This document shows positions 35,993-47,946 of a DNA stretch of 64,000 nucleotides, piece by piece (the stretch's first letter is position 1; every line of letters begins with the position of its first letter). Source of the DNA: Dipteris shenzhenensis (Eukaryota; Polypodiophyta; Polypodiopsida; Gleicheniales); NCBI GenBank assembly GCA_047967505.1, contig CM106539.1. One strand, written 5' to 3'. The position numbers and the translations under genes are program-made. The notes beneath the pieces were generated by a model, which ran no database searches, had not been told where the DNA came from, and saw nothing but the letters and a program-made list of their open reading frames with translations.

Positions 35993-36233
35993 ACCAACTA
36001 GGTGTCCTCTCTAACCATCCTTATTGTAGCTAGTATTGCAAATTACGTCTAGACTTGATCAAAACCTCCACCACCAAAAAAGGTGAGAATTTCCTTGCTT
36101 TTCCCTTTCATTGTTTGCCTTGACAAGGAAATTTTTTGGGGAGACACTTTCTCCCAATTTTTTTGGCCTTTAATAGGCTCCTCTGTAAGCAACTTACATA
36201 GATTAGCTTGTTTGTGAGGATGAAAAAAGTCAG

Positions 36234-38680
36234 AGGTAGTGCCTCCTAGCAGGCCACAATATCATGTGGCACTACCTCCCATTTTTTAAAACCTTCACAA
36301 GGGTACTTAGTATAGGGGCTTTTTTCCAATTTTTTGTTGTTACATGAAGCAGAGGGCAAGGGATGCTATTGAGATCACCTCTAAATGACACATGGGAGAA
36401 AATGGTTGATGGTAACGATTTCCTTTCCCAAGTTATTTCCATTGTAAAAGGGAAAAAGAAGGGGAGGAGGTGCCTTCCAGGAAGAAGAGATGGCATGGCC
36501 TCCAAGGAGGCATCTCCTCCCTTTTTTTTTGCCTTTCAAAAAGGCTATGGCTTAGCAATGGTCAAGGGAAAAGGAATGATGAAGGATGGGTTGTTCACAT
36601 AAGGGTGAAGGAACCAAAAAAATGAGGTCCTAAAGTGCTACAAGAAAGGCCATATTCCCTTTTGCACATGCCCTATGGCAGGCAAAAAAGATGGGGGGAG
36701 GAGCATCGTAGGAGGCCGTGATGTCGCAGCCTCCCGTAAGACTCCTCCCCCAATTTCTTGGCTACAATTTTGTATCCTCCTAGGAGGCTCGTCTCCCCAT
36801 TTTTTTGGCCCTCCATAGGGCATGTGCAAGATCTTTTCCATAGCATTTGGAAAGCCATTTTAAAAAAAGAAGGAGCCTCCCAGGAGGCCATGATATTGCA
36901 TCCTCGTAGGAGGCTCCATGCTTCCTTTCTTTTTGCCTTTCAAAACAAAAGATTTAGTAAATTTTTACAAAGGTCAAGGGAGAAAGAGGAAATGGGGTAC
37001 ACTTTTTTTTTGCAAGTCAAAAAAATGGGATGTTGAGAGGCTTGTTTAAAAGAAAATTTTAGCTCTTACACATGCCCTATGAGCAGCAAAGAAATCTAGG
37101 AAAGAGCCTCTTGCTTGTGATGTTGTAGCTTTGTGGAAGGCTCCTCCCCCAAAATTTTTGGCTCTCCATAGAGCATGTATAGGAGCCAAAATGTTCCAAA
37201 CCATAGACTTTTAAAGACAAAGAAGGGTGGAGTAGACTCTCAAGTGGCCACGACAGCGAGTAGACTCTCAAGTGGCCGTGATAGCATGACCTCTTGGGAG
37301 GCTACTCCATGCTTTATTTTGCCTTTTTTAGGCTATGGTTTTAACAAGGGTCATGGGAGAAGGAGGGTGAAAGCAAGGCTATTGAACCTCCCATTTTTTA
37401 AGAGGAAAGGGAATACACATATATTTTTTTGCCGGCCAAAAAATCTGATGCTAAGGGGCTTGGAGCAAGGCCATCATAGCTCTTGCAAATGCCCTATGAA
37501 GGGAAAAAAGAAGAAGAGGGAGAAGCCTCCCACGAGGCCATGATACCATGGCCTCCAGGAAGGCTCCTCGTGTTAGGAGCAACAATGCAATAAGTGGAAT
37601 CCGTAAATACACAAAACAAAAACCACAACGAATGGAAGAGAAAGAGAAACAATGATATACATGGTTCACCCGCACTTTGTCCACAGAGAAATAGCTAGTC
37701 CTGCGTTTTTCTTATCTAGCCAAAAAGAAGATACAAGATACAAGCAATATATCCATTGCTCTCATGCTATATGAGCCACACCCTTATTTTACACACACAA
37801 CTCGTGCACCAATTTTCATATATTTTTGGCTTGTGGGATGCTATCCTCGAAACCCCCACTAAGGGGGGCCTAATAGCTATCATCGGCCCCCCTTGGAACC
37901 CCTTAGCAAATGTTAGTAATATGGGGCATTGCCCCCCCTACACCCCCCCTTCATAGAGTGGGTATAAGCATACCTGCGTCAAAAGCACGACTAAAAACCA
38001 CCTTTAAAAAATGATTACGCTCCATGTACAACACCTTCCCCCTTTTTTACCCTTCATCAGTCATATGCAAGAGCTTTTATTTTCCAACCCATAGCCTTTT
38101 GAGAGGGAATATGCAAGAGCTTTTCTTTTCCAAATGATATCGTGGCATCTAGGAAGGCTCCTCCTCCCATTTTTTTGCCTTTCAAAAAACAAAGTTTGGC
38201 AAAAGTCTTGCAAGGGTAAAGGGAGAGAAGGGTGAAAGCAAGGCTTCTCATTATGGAAACCATATGAGGGATGTTGCAAGGTTTGGAGAAAGAAACCACT
38301 TTTTGTTAAGACATATACATTTTTAAATAACAATTGGGACAAGTCTTGTTTTTAGCCACATGTATTGTTTTTGCTAGCCGAAAAAACAAGGGCTTGGAGA
38401 AGGCCGTTTCAGCTCATGCAAGTGAAGAGCAAAAGAAAGGGAGGAGGGGACTCTGAGGAGGCCGTGATATCACGGCCTTCTATATCACGGCCTTCTAGGA
38501 GGATCCTCCTCCCTTTTTTGTGTAAGAGCAAATGCTTCCCTTGCCATATCCTTCTAGAAGGATGCCACAATATTGCAACCTCCTTGAAGGCTCCTCCTCC
38601 CACTTTTTCTCTCTTCAAAAAGCTATGGTTTGGCAAAAATTTGGCAAAGGTCAATGGAGAAGGAGGGATGAGCCAAGGCT
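36234..38680. repeat. Array of degenerate palindrome-centred repeats
   Basis: About ten degenerate copies can be seen near 36234, 36465, 36680, 36860, 37090, 37205, 37490, 38130, 38420 and 38560. Each has a centre of facing GGAGGC and GCCTCC words, often with CATGAT or TGATATCA between them. Each centre is followed by GGCTCCTCC, a T-run, then GCCTTTCAAAA or GGCCCTCCATAG, CTATGG and CAAAGGTCAAGGGAGAAG. The first copy has a perfect 10-bp inverted pair, AGGTAGTGCC and GGCACTACCT. Spacing is irregular (about 130-350 bp). No frame is shared between copies, so it is not coding. It is not a family I recognise. Confidence 0.75.
37571..38033. mobile_element. LTR-like insertion within the palindromic array
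   Basis: A 463-bp segment with ends TGTTAGGAG and GTACAACA that does not resemble the array. It interrupts one array copy: GGCTCCTC before it and CCTTCCCCCTTTTTT after it together restore the array consensus. The sequence ACATGGTTCACCC near 37660 is like that in many plant copia or TRIM LTRs. The flanking five bases are CCTCG and CCTTC, a poor match, so the target duplication is uncertain. Probably a solo LTR or short TRIM. Confidence 0.45.
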
Positions 38681-41600
38681 ATTTACATACAACATTTTCA
38701 TATTTTAATAGACATTTTTTATTTGTATACGGCAATAAAAGTGGGATACAAAAGAAAAATAGCACTTAAAAAATTATATATTTTGCACCAATGTTTATTT
38801 ATTTCTTTATTTATTTTCCAAAGACATTATCAGTTTTGGTGTTGTGCTAAGTCCAATGTGGACATTTGTTCCTATCTTCTTATGCTTTTGTATGAGAAGT
38901 TTGGGTATGTTAAGTTTAGATGTGAAATCTTTTTGTGCAGATCGATATGAGGGAAAGTACAGCTCCTCACTCTAATACAAGAGGGAGGAGAAAAGAAAGT
39001 CTCTTCTCCTCCAAAGAAAAGAGGATGCAAGAGGAAGACTCCTATACATATTGATATTGAGGATGGGAATCATTGTGGGGAAAGATCAGAGATTCAAGTT
39101 CATACAAATCACTGAGGACACATCTATAGATGTACATGATTTGGATGGAGAGGGAGATGGGACTGACTCTTTCATTGATGACATTAGATTGGATCTTGCA
39201 AGTGGGGGTGACATCATTTCCAATTGGAGGCTTCTCAATTCTGATGAGTGCCCTAGAATCGCCTTGTAAAGACTTATTACGTATGCTAGAGTGAGGGGTT
39301 TATAAGTGATGTCATTGCACTTAAGTTCTCATCCTAGTATGAGGGATGTATCCCAAAGAAGGATGCATTTATAGTTTCTATCTACACTGAGAGCAGAGAA
39401 GAGATTGAGACTACACCAGGAATGAGGCAATCTTGGTCACCAACATGGAGGGAGGTTTATGAGTTATTTAATATGGAGTTGGGACTTAGACTTGATTTGT
39501 AGTACCTTTTAGACACAATGTAAGTGTAGGAGAGAAACCATGAAAATATGGATCAGATGTTAGTGATTACCAAGTCATACAGAGCGACTAGAGCATGACA
39601 TGTTATGGTCGTGTTCACTTTAACTACCCCGTAAAAAACTAGTGAGATTTCCTTTCTTGTAGAACTCCAACGGATCAATTCATAAGACTTTTTTACTCTT
39701 CCATCTATTATTCCTATCTTATTTCAAATTTTTGATTAATCTTATTTTTGAATTTTATGTTTGTAGATTTAATGAGCACACTGTGATGAAGCCCAAGCAT
39801 AAGAGGTGAGCTCATAAATGCTAACAAAATTTGTAAATGCGATGCACAAACTTTCATGATATCCTTGACTTCCCAAGAGCGTCAAGTGACAAAAAATGCA
39901 AGGACTAGGGAGGTCAAAGGGAGTACCCTTTAAGGAGAGGGTATTTGGCTTGGGTCTACTTATTTTTCATGTGAGAGCCATTTCATCATCTTTTGTTATT
40001 TCCTATTGATTATTTGGGGTGTGGTCTCATTAGTTACATCTCTTTGTATGGTGGTACATTCTCATTGCTTTGTCAATATGTTGCAACTTGAATATTAACA
40101 CGGATATTAAGAAAGCACTTGAGAGGATTAAAGTTATAGCTCCTTTGGAGGAGAGAGCAGCTCTGTTGCACAAAAAGAGAAGATTGATGAAGTGGAGATC
40201 CCTTTTGAACTTAGTTGTCTTGGGATTGGATTTGAATTTTATCATTGGCAAACTTGGCGAATTATTTTTTATTTTGATGATAGTACCATGATTGTTTTTT
40301 TTTTTGCGTATTTTCCATAGTAATATCCCTTTGTTATCCCTACATTCAAGTTCATAATTGCCTAGAATTCCACAATAATGCAAATACTAGTTTTTTCTAT
40401 AAGAGTATTGATCCTTCTCTATTGAAGCCACCACTACCTTGTCGATTCCTTGCTCCCCTTTGATTAGAAGCTATGTGTTCTTCATGTGATGAAGACAATG
40501 ACCCATGATAATTTTTATAGCTTCTACCAGGGATATGTGTCTCTCTTGCACTGTGTCTTCAAGAATTGTTTAAACTACTAGGAAAGTAGAGGTAGGTTTC
40601 TTGTTTAAGGCCAAACTACTCAGCAAAGCTTAAGATTCACCCCAAGATCTCAAGATATGTAACAAAACACACATACATGCGCTTACTTGGAAATAAAGAG
40701 GGCAACTTAGACTAAAAGAGAAATCAGATGTGTAGTCAAAATAGACTATATCTATAGATCAATCTCAAGTACCAAAAACTTTCCAATATATTCATTTGGA
40801 ATTTAGCTCTGCAGGAACAGTTTGTGTATGTGGTGCTCCCATTAATGCACACTGATTTGCAGGTTAAGTAGACTCTCAGGCTCCTCTTAAATGCTATGGA
40901 TGCAACCTAGTCTAAGCTCTCTAAATTGTATTTGGCCCCCTATCTAGGCCCTTTTGTATAGGGAAGTAATCTCTCAGAGTAGGTTGGCTAATCCAAAATT
41001 TAGGTGACTGAATTAGCTAAGTCGACCAGGTGCATCCCCTAGTTATAGGCTAACCATGGATTGGCCTTATTGACTAGATTGTTGCTATTGTCTGTACCTA
41101 TAAATAGCCCTTTTGCTAGACCTAGATTTGCTGGCTTGTTTATCTTTACTTGAATGACTTGTAGGGATTTATGATGATAAAAAAAAGTTTCTCGATGCTC
41201 TCCTATCATTTCTTGCATGCATGTCATGTCAAAATTGATGCAATTACCACATGCTAGCACACATATGATGAACATTGTTGCGTGCATATATGGCACAATA
41301 GTAGTCTATACCAAGGTAAAAAAGGGATCCAATATTTCCACAATGAGCACCTTAATTTCATGAGTGAGGACTAATGACAAGCTCATTCTAGAAGGAGTTT
41401 TGCTTCATCTTTTATGAGATTAAGAGTTTATATGCCATGTTTAGATATGGCCAACTCTTTCCGTCAGCTTTTAGATCTAGTCCCATTTGGGATCTGCAAG
41501 AAGAGGTTTTTTGTTGTAGACATTAACAATGCATGATTGGAGGAGGAGAGGAGAGAGGGCATTTATCTTGTACTAATTGACAAGAAGATGCAAAATTTTT

Positions 41601-43900
41601 AGTCCTCTCTCAAATTTTTTTAGGATTAATTACCACAATATGTATTGCTATCACAAGATGGATTTTGCACCAAATATTCCGAAGAAGGACTAAAAGCTAG
41701 CCATTGCATACATCCCTTAGGGATTTAGGTTAAAGGGAAGTGTAAATGATATAGTTTTAGGGTACATGTAGATTGGTGCTATGGTATTGGCCTTCAAGGT
41801 GCACAACACAGCTACGAATTAGAGCATTATTATTTTTCTTTTGACAACTCATGCACCTTCTGTGACCAAAGCACTCATGGACCAACATTCTCAGGAGAGT
41901 ACAATCTGAAAAGTTTATTGCAAGTTAGTTTATCATCTTTAATGTGTTCTAGAAGTTGTTGCTATAGCTTTAAACATGTTATAGTCTTTGTATTTGTTGA
42001 TTTGGTTTACAAAGTAAAGACAAACGTAAAGCATGTACCTAAAAACAAGATGATACATACCTTTGAGATGATGAGTATTGGATACTTCTCGTTAATGGAG
42101 TATTGGATAACTTTGAGTATTGGATTCTTCTCGTTAATGGAGAGCTGTTGTAAAACAATTTGCATTGTCCAAGACAAAAATTAAATAATGTATTTCATTT
42201 TCCAATAGTGAGATGAGCGGTGACATGAAAGCTCTGGTATGTAGACAATACTAAGTTCATCCTCAACCCATACGAAGAGCCACAGTTTTAAATCAACAAG
42301 CTTTGGATCTATTTATAGTATAAGATGAATGTATTTGTGACCTTTTTGCCAAGACAAGGATAGACATTGCGTGGTACATCCCTTGCAAGCATCATGTATC
42401 TTGCAACAATGGGTGCATCATTCATCTTGCAACAACAGGTATGCATAGTAAATGATATGCCCATAGGGAAGGAGATGGGAGCAAAGTTACTAGCATTTGG
42501 AGAGCCCCAACTTCCTTTAAGAATGAAGAATCGCACCTGGCGGGGTTGGAAGAGTCAATAACAGCCAGAGGGACACTCCTCAACTTGGGACCAACATGAT
42601 TGAGAGAAAGATGAGGAGCATGCTGGTGATGAACAAGTTCTAGATGTTTAGAGTTTTATTGCTCTATGAAAAAAGTATTCACAATATTTCTCTATATATA
42701 GTTTATTAATATGAGTTCTCTTTTCTTTGGTTCATGTGTGTCATTGCAATCAAGTTTTTTGCAATACTTGGTTGATTTTCATTTTTTCATTTTGTTCTTA
42801 AGAGATTTAAAATATAAAATACAAATGTTTATACATTAATATGTTAGGCGACTAAGCTTAATCTAATTTACTTTATACTTTTGAAAATTTCCATTTATAA
42901 GTTAAGAGCATTCATCCATTAACTTTCATATCATCTTTCTTATCATTTTTCATAGATAAGTAGTTGCGCAAGTAGGAGGTTTCCGCTTTAAAAGCCACAA
43001 GATAATCGATTGGATTCCTTGAGGTTTAGCTAATTCCCTAGATGGTACCTGAGTTTGGAACATATAACAAACTAGTTTGACTAGGAAGTTAGTGTTTTCC
43101 CTTATAGATTCTTGTGCATTGTTGCTTGAGGAGGGTGAGGGATTGATTTACTACCAAGAGCTTCTTAAAGGTAATTTAGGACCACCCAAAATTACCTTGG
43201 ACCACCCAAAGTGAATAGCTTGGACTTGTACAACTAAGGAGCTCAGCTTAGTTCTGCTTTTTGTCAAGCGCTTAGCACATCTAGGGAAGACTACCTTGGT
43301 CACTATCTAGCATTCACCTGCTTGCTTCCAATCTTAAGCTTCTACACAAAGGAGAAAGAAAACAAAATTAATATCCATTGAAGATACTAAACACAATCAC
43401 AAATTCAATAGCAAATGGATTTTCTCTCAATGCAGAAAACAAAATTTTGATATGAAAATTTCTTTAAATATGGAAAATAGAGCTAATTCTATTGATGCGA
43501 GTGAGAAAATTGAAGGAAAAAAGCTCCTAGAACACTTAGGAAACCGATCCGTGGGATCGTATTAGCATGAGTTTGGACACAAATTCAATCTTTATGATCA
43601 AGTTCATAGCCTTAATCCTTCTTGTCCAGAAAGATTGACCAACCAAAGAAATGCTCGAATTACTTAGAAGGAAACAAGCGAATGAAGAGGTACCCCTTTT
43701 GCGGAGGATAACTCTTTAGCTTCTTCAATAGAAGAGAACCTTCTTCTTACATATTAGCACTTTCAAGCTCTCCTCTCTACCTTTGTTGTTATTGATGAAG
43801 AGGTAATTCATACAAGAAGGCAATGTCAAGAAACCATAGAAAAGTATGTGCAAAACTCTGACAACTTCTACTTAGAAGCTCATGTGATCCTTAAGTAAAT
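38681..43900. other. Intergenic, no gene recognised
   Basis: AT-rich sequence. A roughly 49-bp direct repeat (GAGTATTGGAT and TTCTCGTTAATGGA) occurs at about 42071-42143. Short frames such as 72 aa at 39051 and 88 aa at 41918 carry no motif. Confidence 0.55.
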
Positions 43901-43904
43901 TAAG

Positions 43905-44270
43905 GAGGTAACAAATTCAATGAAATATGGCAAGACTCCCAGGGAGGATGGTCTATCCATTAAGTTTTATAAGATTTTCCAGGATACTGTAGGTGTAGAC
44001 TTCTTTCTGTATGGAAGAACTAGAGGCCACTAACCATGCTAAACTATAGCTACAAGATCTTTACAAAGGCCCTTACTCATAGAATTCAAACCAAGATGGA
44101 CAAGTTGATTTTATAGGAACAAAAAGGATTTATTAAAGGCAAACATTTACTAGAAGCAATATAATCCTCTAGAAAGGATGTGAATATGCCAGGGACACCC
44201 ACAAGACATATGCTTTCTAAAGATGGACTTTCATAAAGCATATGACAAACTTGAGTGGGGACTTTTTTGC
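43905..44270 (+). pseudogene. LINE (non-LTR) reverse transcriptase remnant
   Basis: Plus-strand translation in shifting frames gives GKTPREDGLSIKFYKIFQ, then RPLTMLNYSYKIFTKALTHR, EQKGFIKGKHLLEAI and KMDFHKAYDKLEWGLF. These match, in order, the K-x-P-G-x-D-G, R-P-I-x-L-L-N-x-x-Y-K, G-F-x-x-G-R and M-D-x-x-K-A-Y-D motifs of plant LINE ORF2 reverse transcriptases. In-frame stops and a deletion between the first two motifs show an old dead copy. No endonuclease or tail was seen next to it. Confidence 0.8.
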
Positions 44271-44886
44271 ATATAGTAGGCCACCTCTCCCTAGAGGGGT
44301 GTCGCCTTGTAGTGAGGCCGACGTCATCATAGTTTCACTTACAATGTAGGGGGTGAATTTCTTGCAAGCTCTTCGAGATATACCCATATTTCCCCCCGTC
44401 TAGTTTCTTAACCCATGGAAAATTATAGAAATGCATTGGAAGAGAAAATAATCCACATATTATGACAACTATCTTCAAAATGTTTTGAACTTTTCATAAT
44501 ACTTTTTGCATAGTCATATATCTAAGTGTGTCAAATTTGATATTTTGGTTTATTTTCACGTTAAATTTAGATATCTTTATTTATGAGACATGCATTTTCT
44601 TTGCATAGGTTTAAATATAATTTACATTTCACAAACCAAATTGTGCGCTCTTCAATATTGTTTCAATCTCTTGATTACTAATTTATCACATGTATCTGCA
44701 AGATGTCATTAGAGAAACTATAAATTGCTTTTTCCCCTAAAAGATGTTATGCATATTGTTTTAGAAAATAAATTTCCAATATTAAAATCAATCAAAGCTC
44801 ATTCCCATTCACTTACATTTCTTACTAAAGTGTGTAGACTTTATTTCAAGCTTATGGGATGCGTATGGGATGTTTGACACAAGAAG

Positions 44887-45088
44887 TCCCCCTAGAGAGC
44901 TAAGCTACTAGAGACACGAAGATTGATTATATTGATAAAAACATTTCAACTCATAGTAGGACAACATGCAAATTGGCCACACTTGATCTTAGCCAAAAGG
45001 CTCCCTAGAGAGCTATGCTCTAGAGACACAAAGATTGATTATATCGATAAAAATTTGTCAACTCATAGTAGGATAACATACAAATTGG
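44887..45088. repeat. Direct repeat pair around a U2-like fragment
   Basis: Unit 1 (44887-44976) and unit 2 (45001-45088) both read CCCTAGAGAGCTA, AGATTGATTATAT, GATAAAAA, TCAACTCATAGTAGGA and CAAATTGG, with about 10% differences. They are separated by only 25 bases, and those are the U2-like segment. Confidence 0.85.
44979..45001 (-). ncRNA. Short U2 snRNA-like fragment (not a full gene)
   Basis: On the minus strand 23 bases, including CCTTTTGGCTAAGATCAAGT, match the 5' part of U2 snRNA as I know it, including the start of the branch-site recognition region. The preceding leader and the rest of U2 are missing, so this is a fragment. It lies exactly between two copies of a direct repeat. Confidence 0.55.
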
Positions 45089-45572
45089 GTGAAAATCAAA
45101 ATTTGAGGAGACCCTCTGTCTCAAGGTGGTCCCTCTTTCAAAGGAGGCCTACAAAACACCTTGCTACACAGTGAATATCAATAATATCCTACCTCTTAAT
45201 GCATGTGCTATTGTTCATGGGTAAAGAGTGACTACCTAGGTACATTAGACACTATAAGACACCTACAATTGATGGTAGGAGGGTGCTTCTCCAAGGAGGT
45301 AATAACAGGGAAGCTACTATTAGCTAAATTGTTGTGCATTGCCTTAAAATATTTAAGCAAGACTCATGTATGCCAACAAGTATATATTCCCTAGACATGA
45401 GATAGAAACCTTTTGCATTCAAACGACCTTTGAAAATTTAGAAAGTTATACCAATATATCCACATGCTAAACCGATATATCGTTCTTGTCATCAAGTATT
45501 TGACATTTTTTTACAAAGCTAGTGTTGTACAGTTAGTACATAAACAAAGTACCAAAATTTTTACCAAGTCTA

Positions 45573-45830
45573 GATGCCCTTTAGAAGTTGTAACTATCTA
45601 GAACCCTTTTCACTAATGAAGTGATGTATAGGATATTAGGACAATGTCATTGTAACCAAAAGAGTACATCAAAGGTAATGAAATCTATGGGGGATCTTGA
45701 GATGCCCTTTAGAAGTTGTAACTAACTAGAACCCTTTTCATTAATGAAGTGATGTATAGGATATTAGGACAATTTGTCATTGTAACCAAAAAAGTACATC
45801 AAAGGTAATGAAATCTATGGGGAATCTTGA
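45573..45830. repeat. 128-bp tandem duplication
   Basis: GATGCCCTTTAGAAGTTGTA starts at 45573 and again at 45701. The copies run through GATGTATAGGATATTAGGAC and GGTAATGAAATCTATGGGG with about five differences. Confidence 0.92.
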
Positions 45831-47946
45831 CTAAGTTATTGGAAACTAAAAGGAATCTACTAAGGACATTTAGCTTAGGGCCAAGAGCGATTGCAATGGG
45901 GGGCCAAGTGTTGACAACAATAGCTATTACAATCGATGACTCTAGAGAGCTACACAAAATGGATGCACCATTGTGAACAACTTCAATATATAACATTGGA
46001 CTTGGATATTGTCAACTAGTTGGACGAAGGATGGATAGGCTAGATTGCTACTGTGCAGGAATATAGATATGAGCAACTGCTAGTTTCACATCCCATGTAT
46101 GTAAGTCTGTCCTTTTGCTTGTTTAATTAATGTTAAAGGGTCCTATTCTAACATTGCAGATCTAGCATGGTGGCATGAACTATCGATCAAGGTAAAGTGT
46201 TAATTTTTGCAATTGGCCAGGAGATCAGTGTGGGGGTGTGAGCTAAAACAATCCGATAACAAATTAAACCTTTGACAAAACCTCTTTTTCTTAACTCTCT
46301 TTGGATGGTTTAAGTGAGGGGAGCGGACCTACATTAACACTAGTTTGTAGATGGACAGAAAAATGTCCTAAGACACTTTTATGAACTATCACATCCACTT
46401 TTATGTCCTGTTTTGCTACCAAACTAGTGGTAAGCAGCATGCATTTTTGGAAGCCCTCAAGTTTGAAACTCAACATGGACACTCTATAGCAACCTCCCTA
46501 TTACAAGATTGAGGGGCTACCTTGATTCCCATTTTTGCTTGTTTCTTCTCACCTCCCTACCTACCATGATACCAACCCTACCTTCATTCAATGGTGCGAT
46601 TGTGTGATATATTCATGACATGACACTAAGAGGATGGCATGATCGATGCACTAGAGTGCCTACATTCTGCATCTCAAACCCTAGCCCTACACATCCTATC
46701 GATTTTCCTACTTGACCAAGAACACAACACAAGTTGCATGACCGATTATGACTTCCCTCAAACTCCATTGCCGAGTCAACATCTTGATGAAGCCTTAATA
46801 CTTTAGATCCAACACTCTTCCAACTAGCATCCTCCCTTGATGTGGCTATTATTCTATTTATTCTTTTGGGATCTCGTCACTTATGATAACCTCTATGCTT
46901 CAACCTATTAAGGCATATAATCTCTACACTACCTATCATTACAACGGGGTCAATCAGAGGTGCCCGTTGAGCAACTCGCTCTAGCTGTGGGTCAGGACAA
47001 AATAGGTTGCGATTCAAAAACGTATGACCTTTTCCACAAGTTTATTAAGAAATATCCCAAATATCGCGCACAACTTGATTAAACAAGCTCAACAAACTAA
47101 TACCTAACCAATCTTTAACCTCGCGCCTTTTCTCAATCAATCTATTAGCAATCCCCCACTACATGCGCGCACATATTTTTATTCATGAGGAGAAGGCTCG
47201 AGTTTAACAATTATTTTTGGATCTGGGCTCTAGGCTCCTCATGGAATCAATCAATGATCAAGAAGTCGTGGGACAATAATTGGGAAAGAAGGGAGAATAT
47301 TAGATAATGAATGTCCAAAGAGCGTAAATACAAAATTTGTGACTCAAGGCAGAGTTTTACTAATAGTTTAATCTTTTACTTTGCAACTCAAGACAAAGAG
47401 TGTAGATACAAATTTTTACTATTACTTTGATCTTTTACCCAAATCCTCAAGCAATTCAAAGGTAAAGATCTCCGCAAAAACTCCCTATGTTAAACAGTTG
47501 TAAAGAGAAGACAAAATATGCTGATGCAAAAAATATTGACTTTCCATACACAAAGTGCATGACAACTCACAAGGGCATTGCATAATCATCATGTTATATA
47601 ACACAAAGCTCTTCCAAGAGCTTAAAGCTGAATAGCAAGCTGGCTTCACATACTTGGCTGAGTAAAGCCCCTGTCATTGATCTTCAACCAATTCAGAGGT
47701 GAAGAAGACACAGCCACATCTCTCAAAGGTTCTTTACATCTTGTATGTGCATCAAAGGGATGGAGGGGATGGATAACAGTAGCATGCTGATACAAAGAAT
47801 ATACTACTATATAGAGGTACGTCTGCATACTCGTGAACATGTAAAATACAACAAAGCTCATCTAAGAGCTTACATTTTGAGTCTTACAAACTTATGTATT
47901 GTACAGCCACCTTTTTTAAAGCCCTTGTCAGGAATTCATATTGGCA
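45831..47946. other. Intergenic and 3' flank of the PHD gene
   Basis: No gene recognised. Sequence just below 47947 should contain the 3' UTR and poly(A) site of the minus-strand PHD gene, but no signal could be fixed. Confidence 0.5.

Noticed and set aside
35532-35993. 153-codon open frame on the plus strand, with 118 codons open on the minus strand
   Set aside because: Both exist because the DNA is a polypyrimidine tract with almost no stop codons; the product would be low-complexity Ser/Pro/Leu/Phe or Lys/Arg/Glu.
36234-38680. CRISPR-like array
   Set aside because: Repeats are long, degenerate and irregularly spaced, and the sequence is a plant nuclear genome; it does not have the regular short repeat-spacer layout.
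44979-45001. Complete U2 snRNA gene
   Set aside because: Only about 23 bases match; the 5' leader, the Sm site region and stem-loops are absent, so it is only a fragment.
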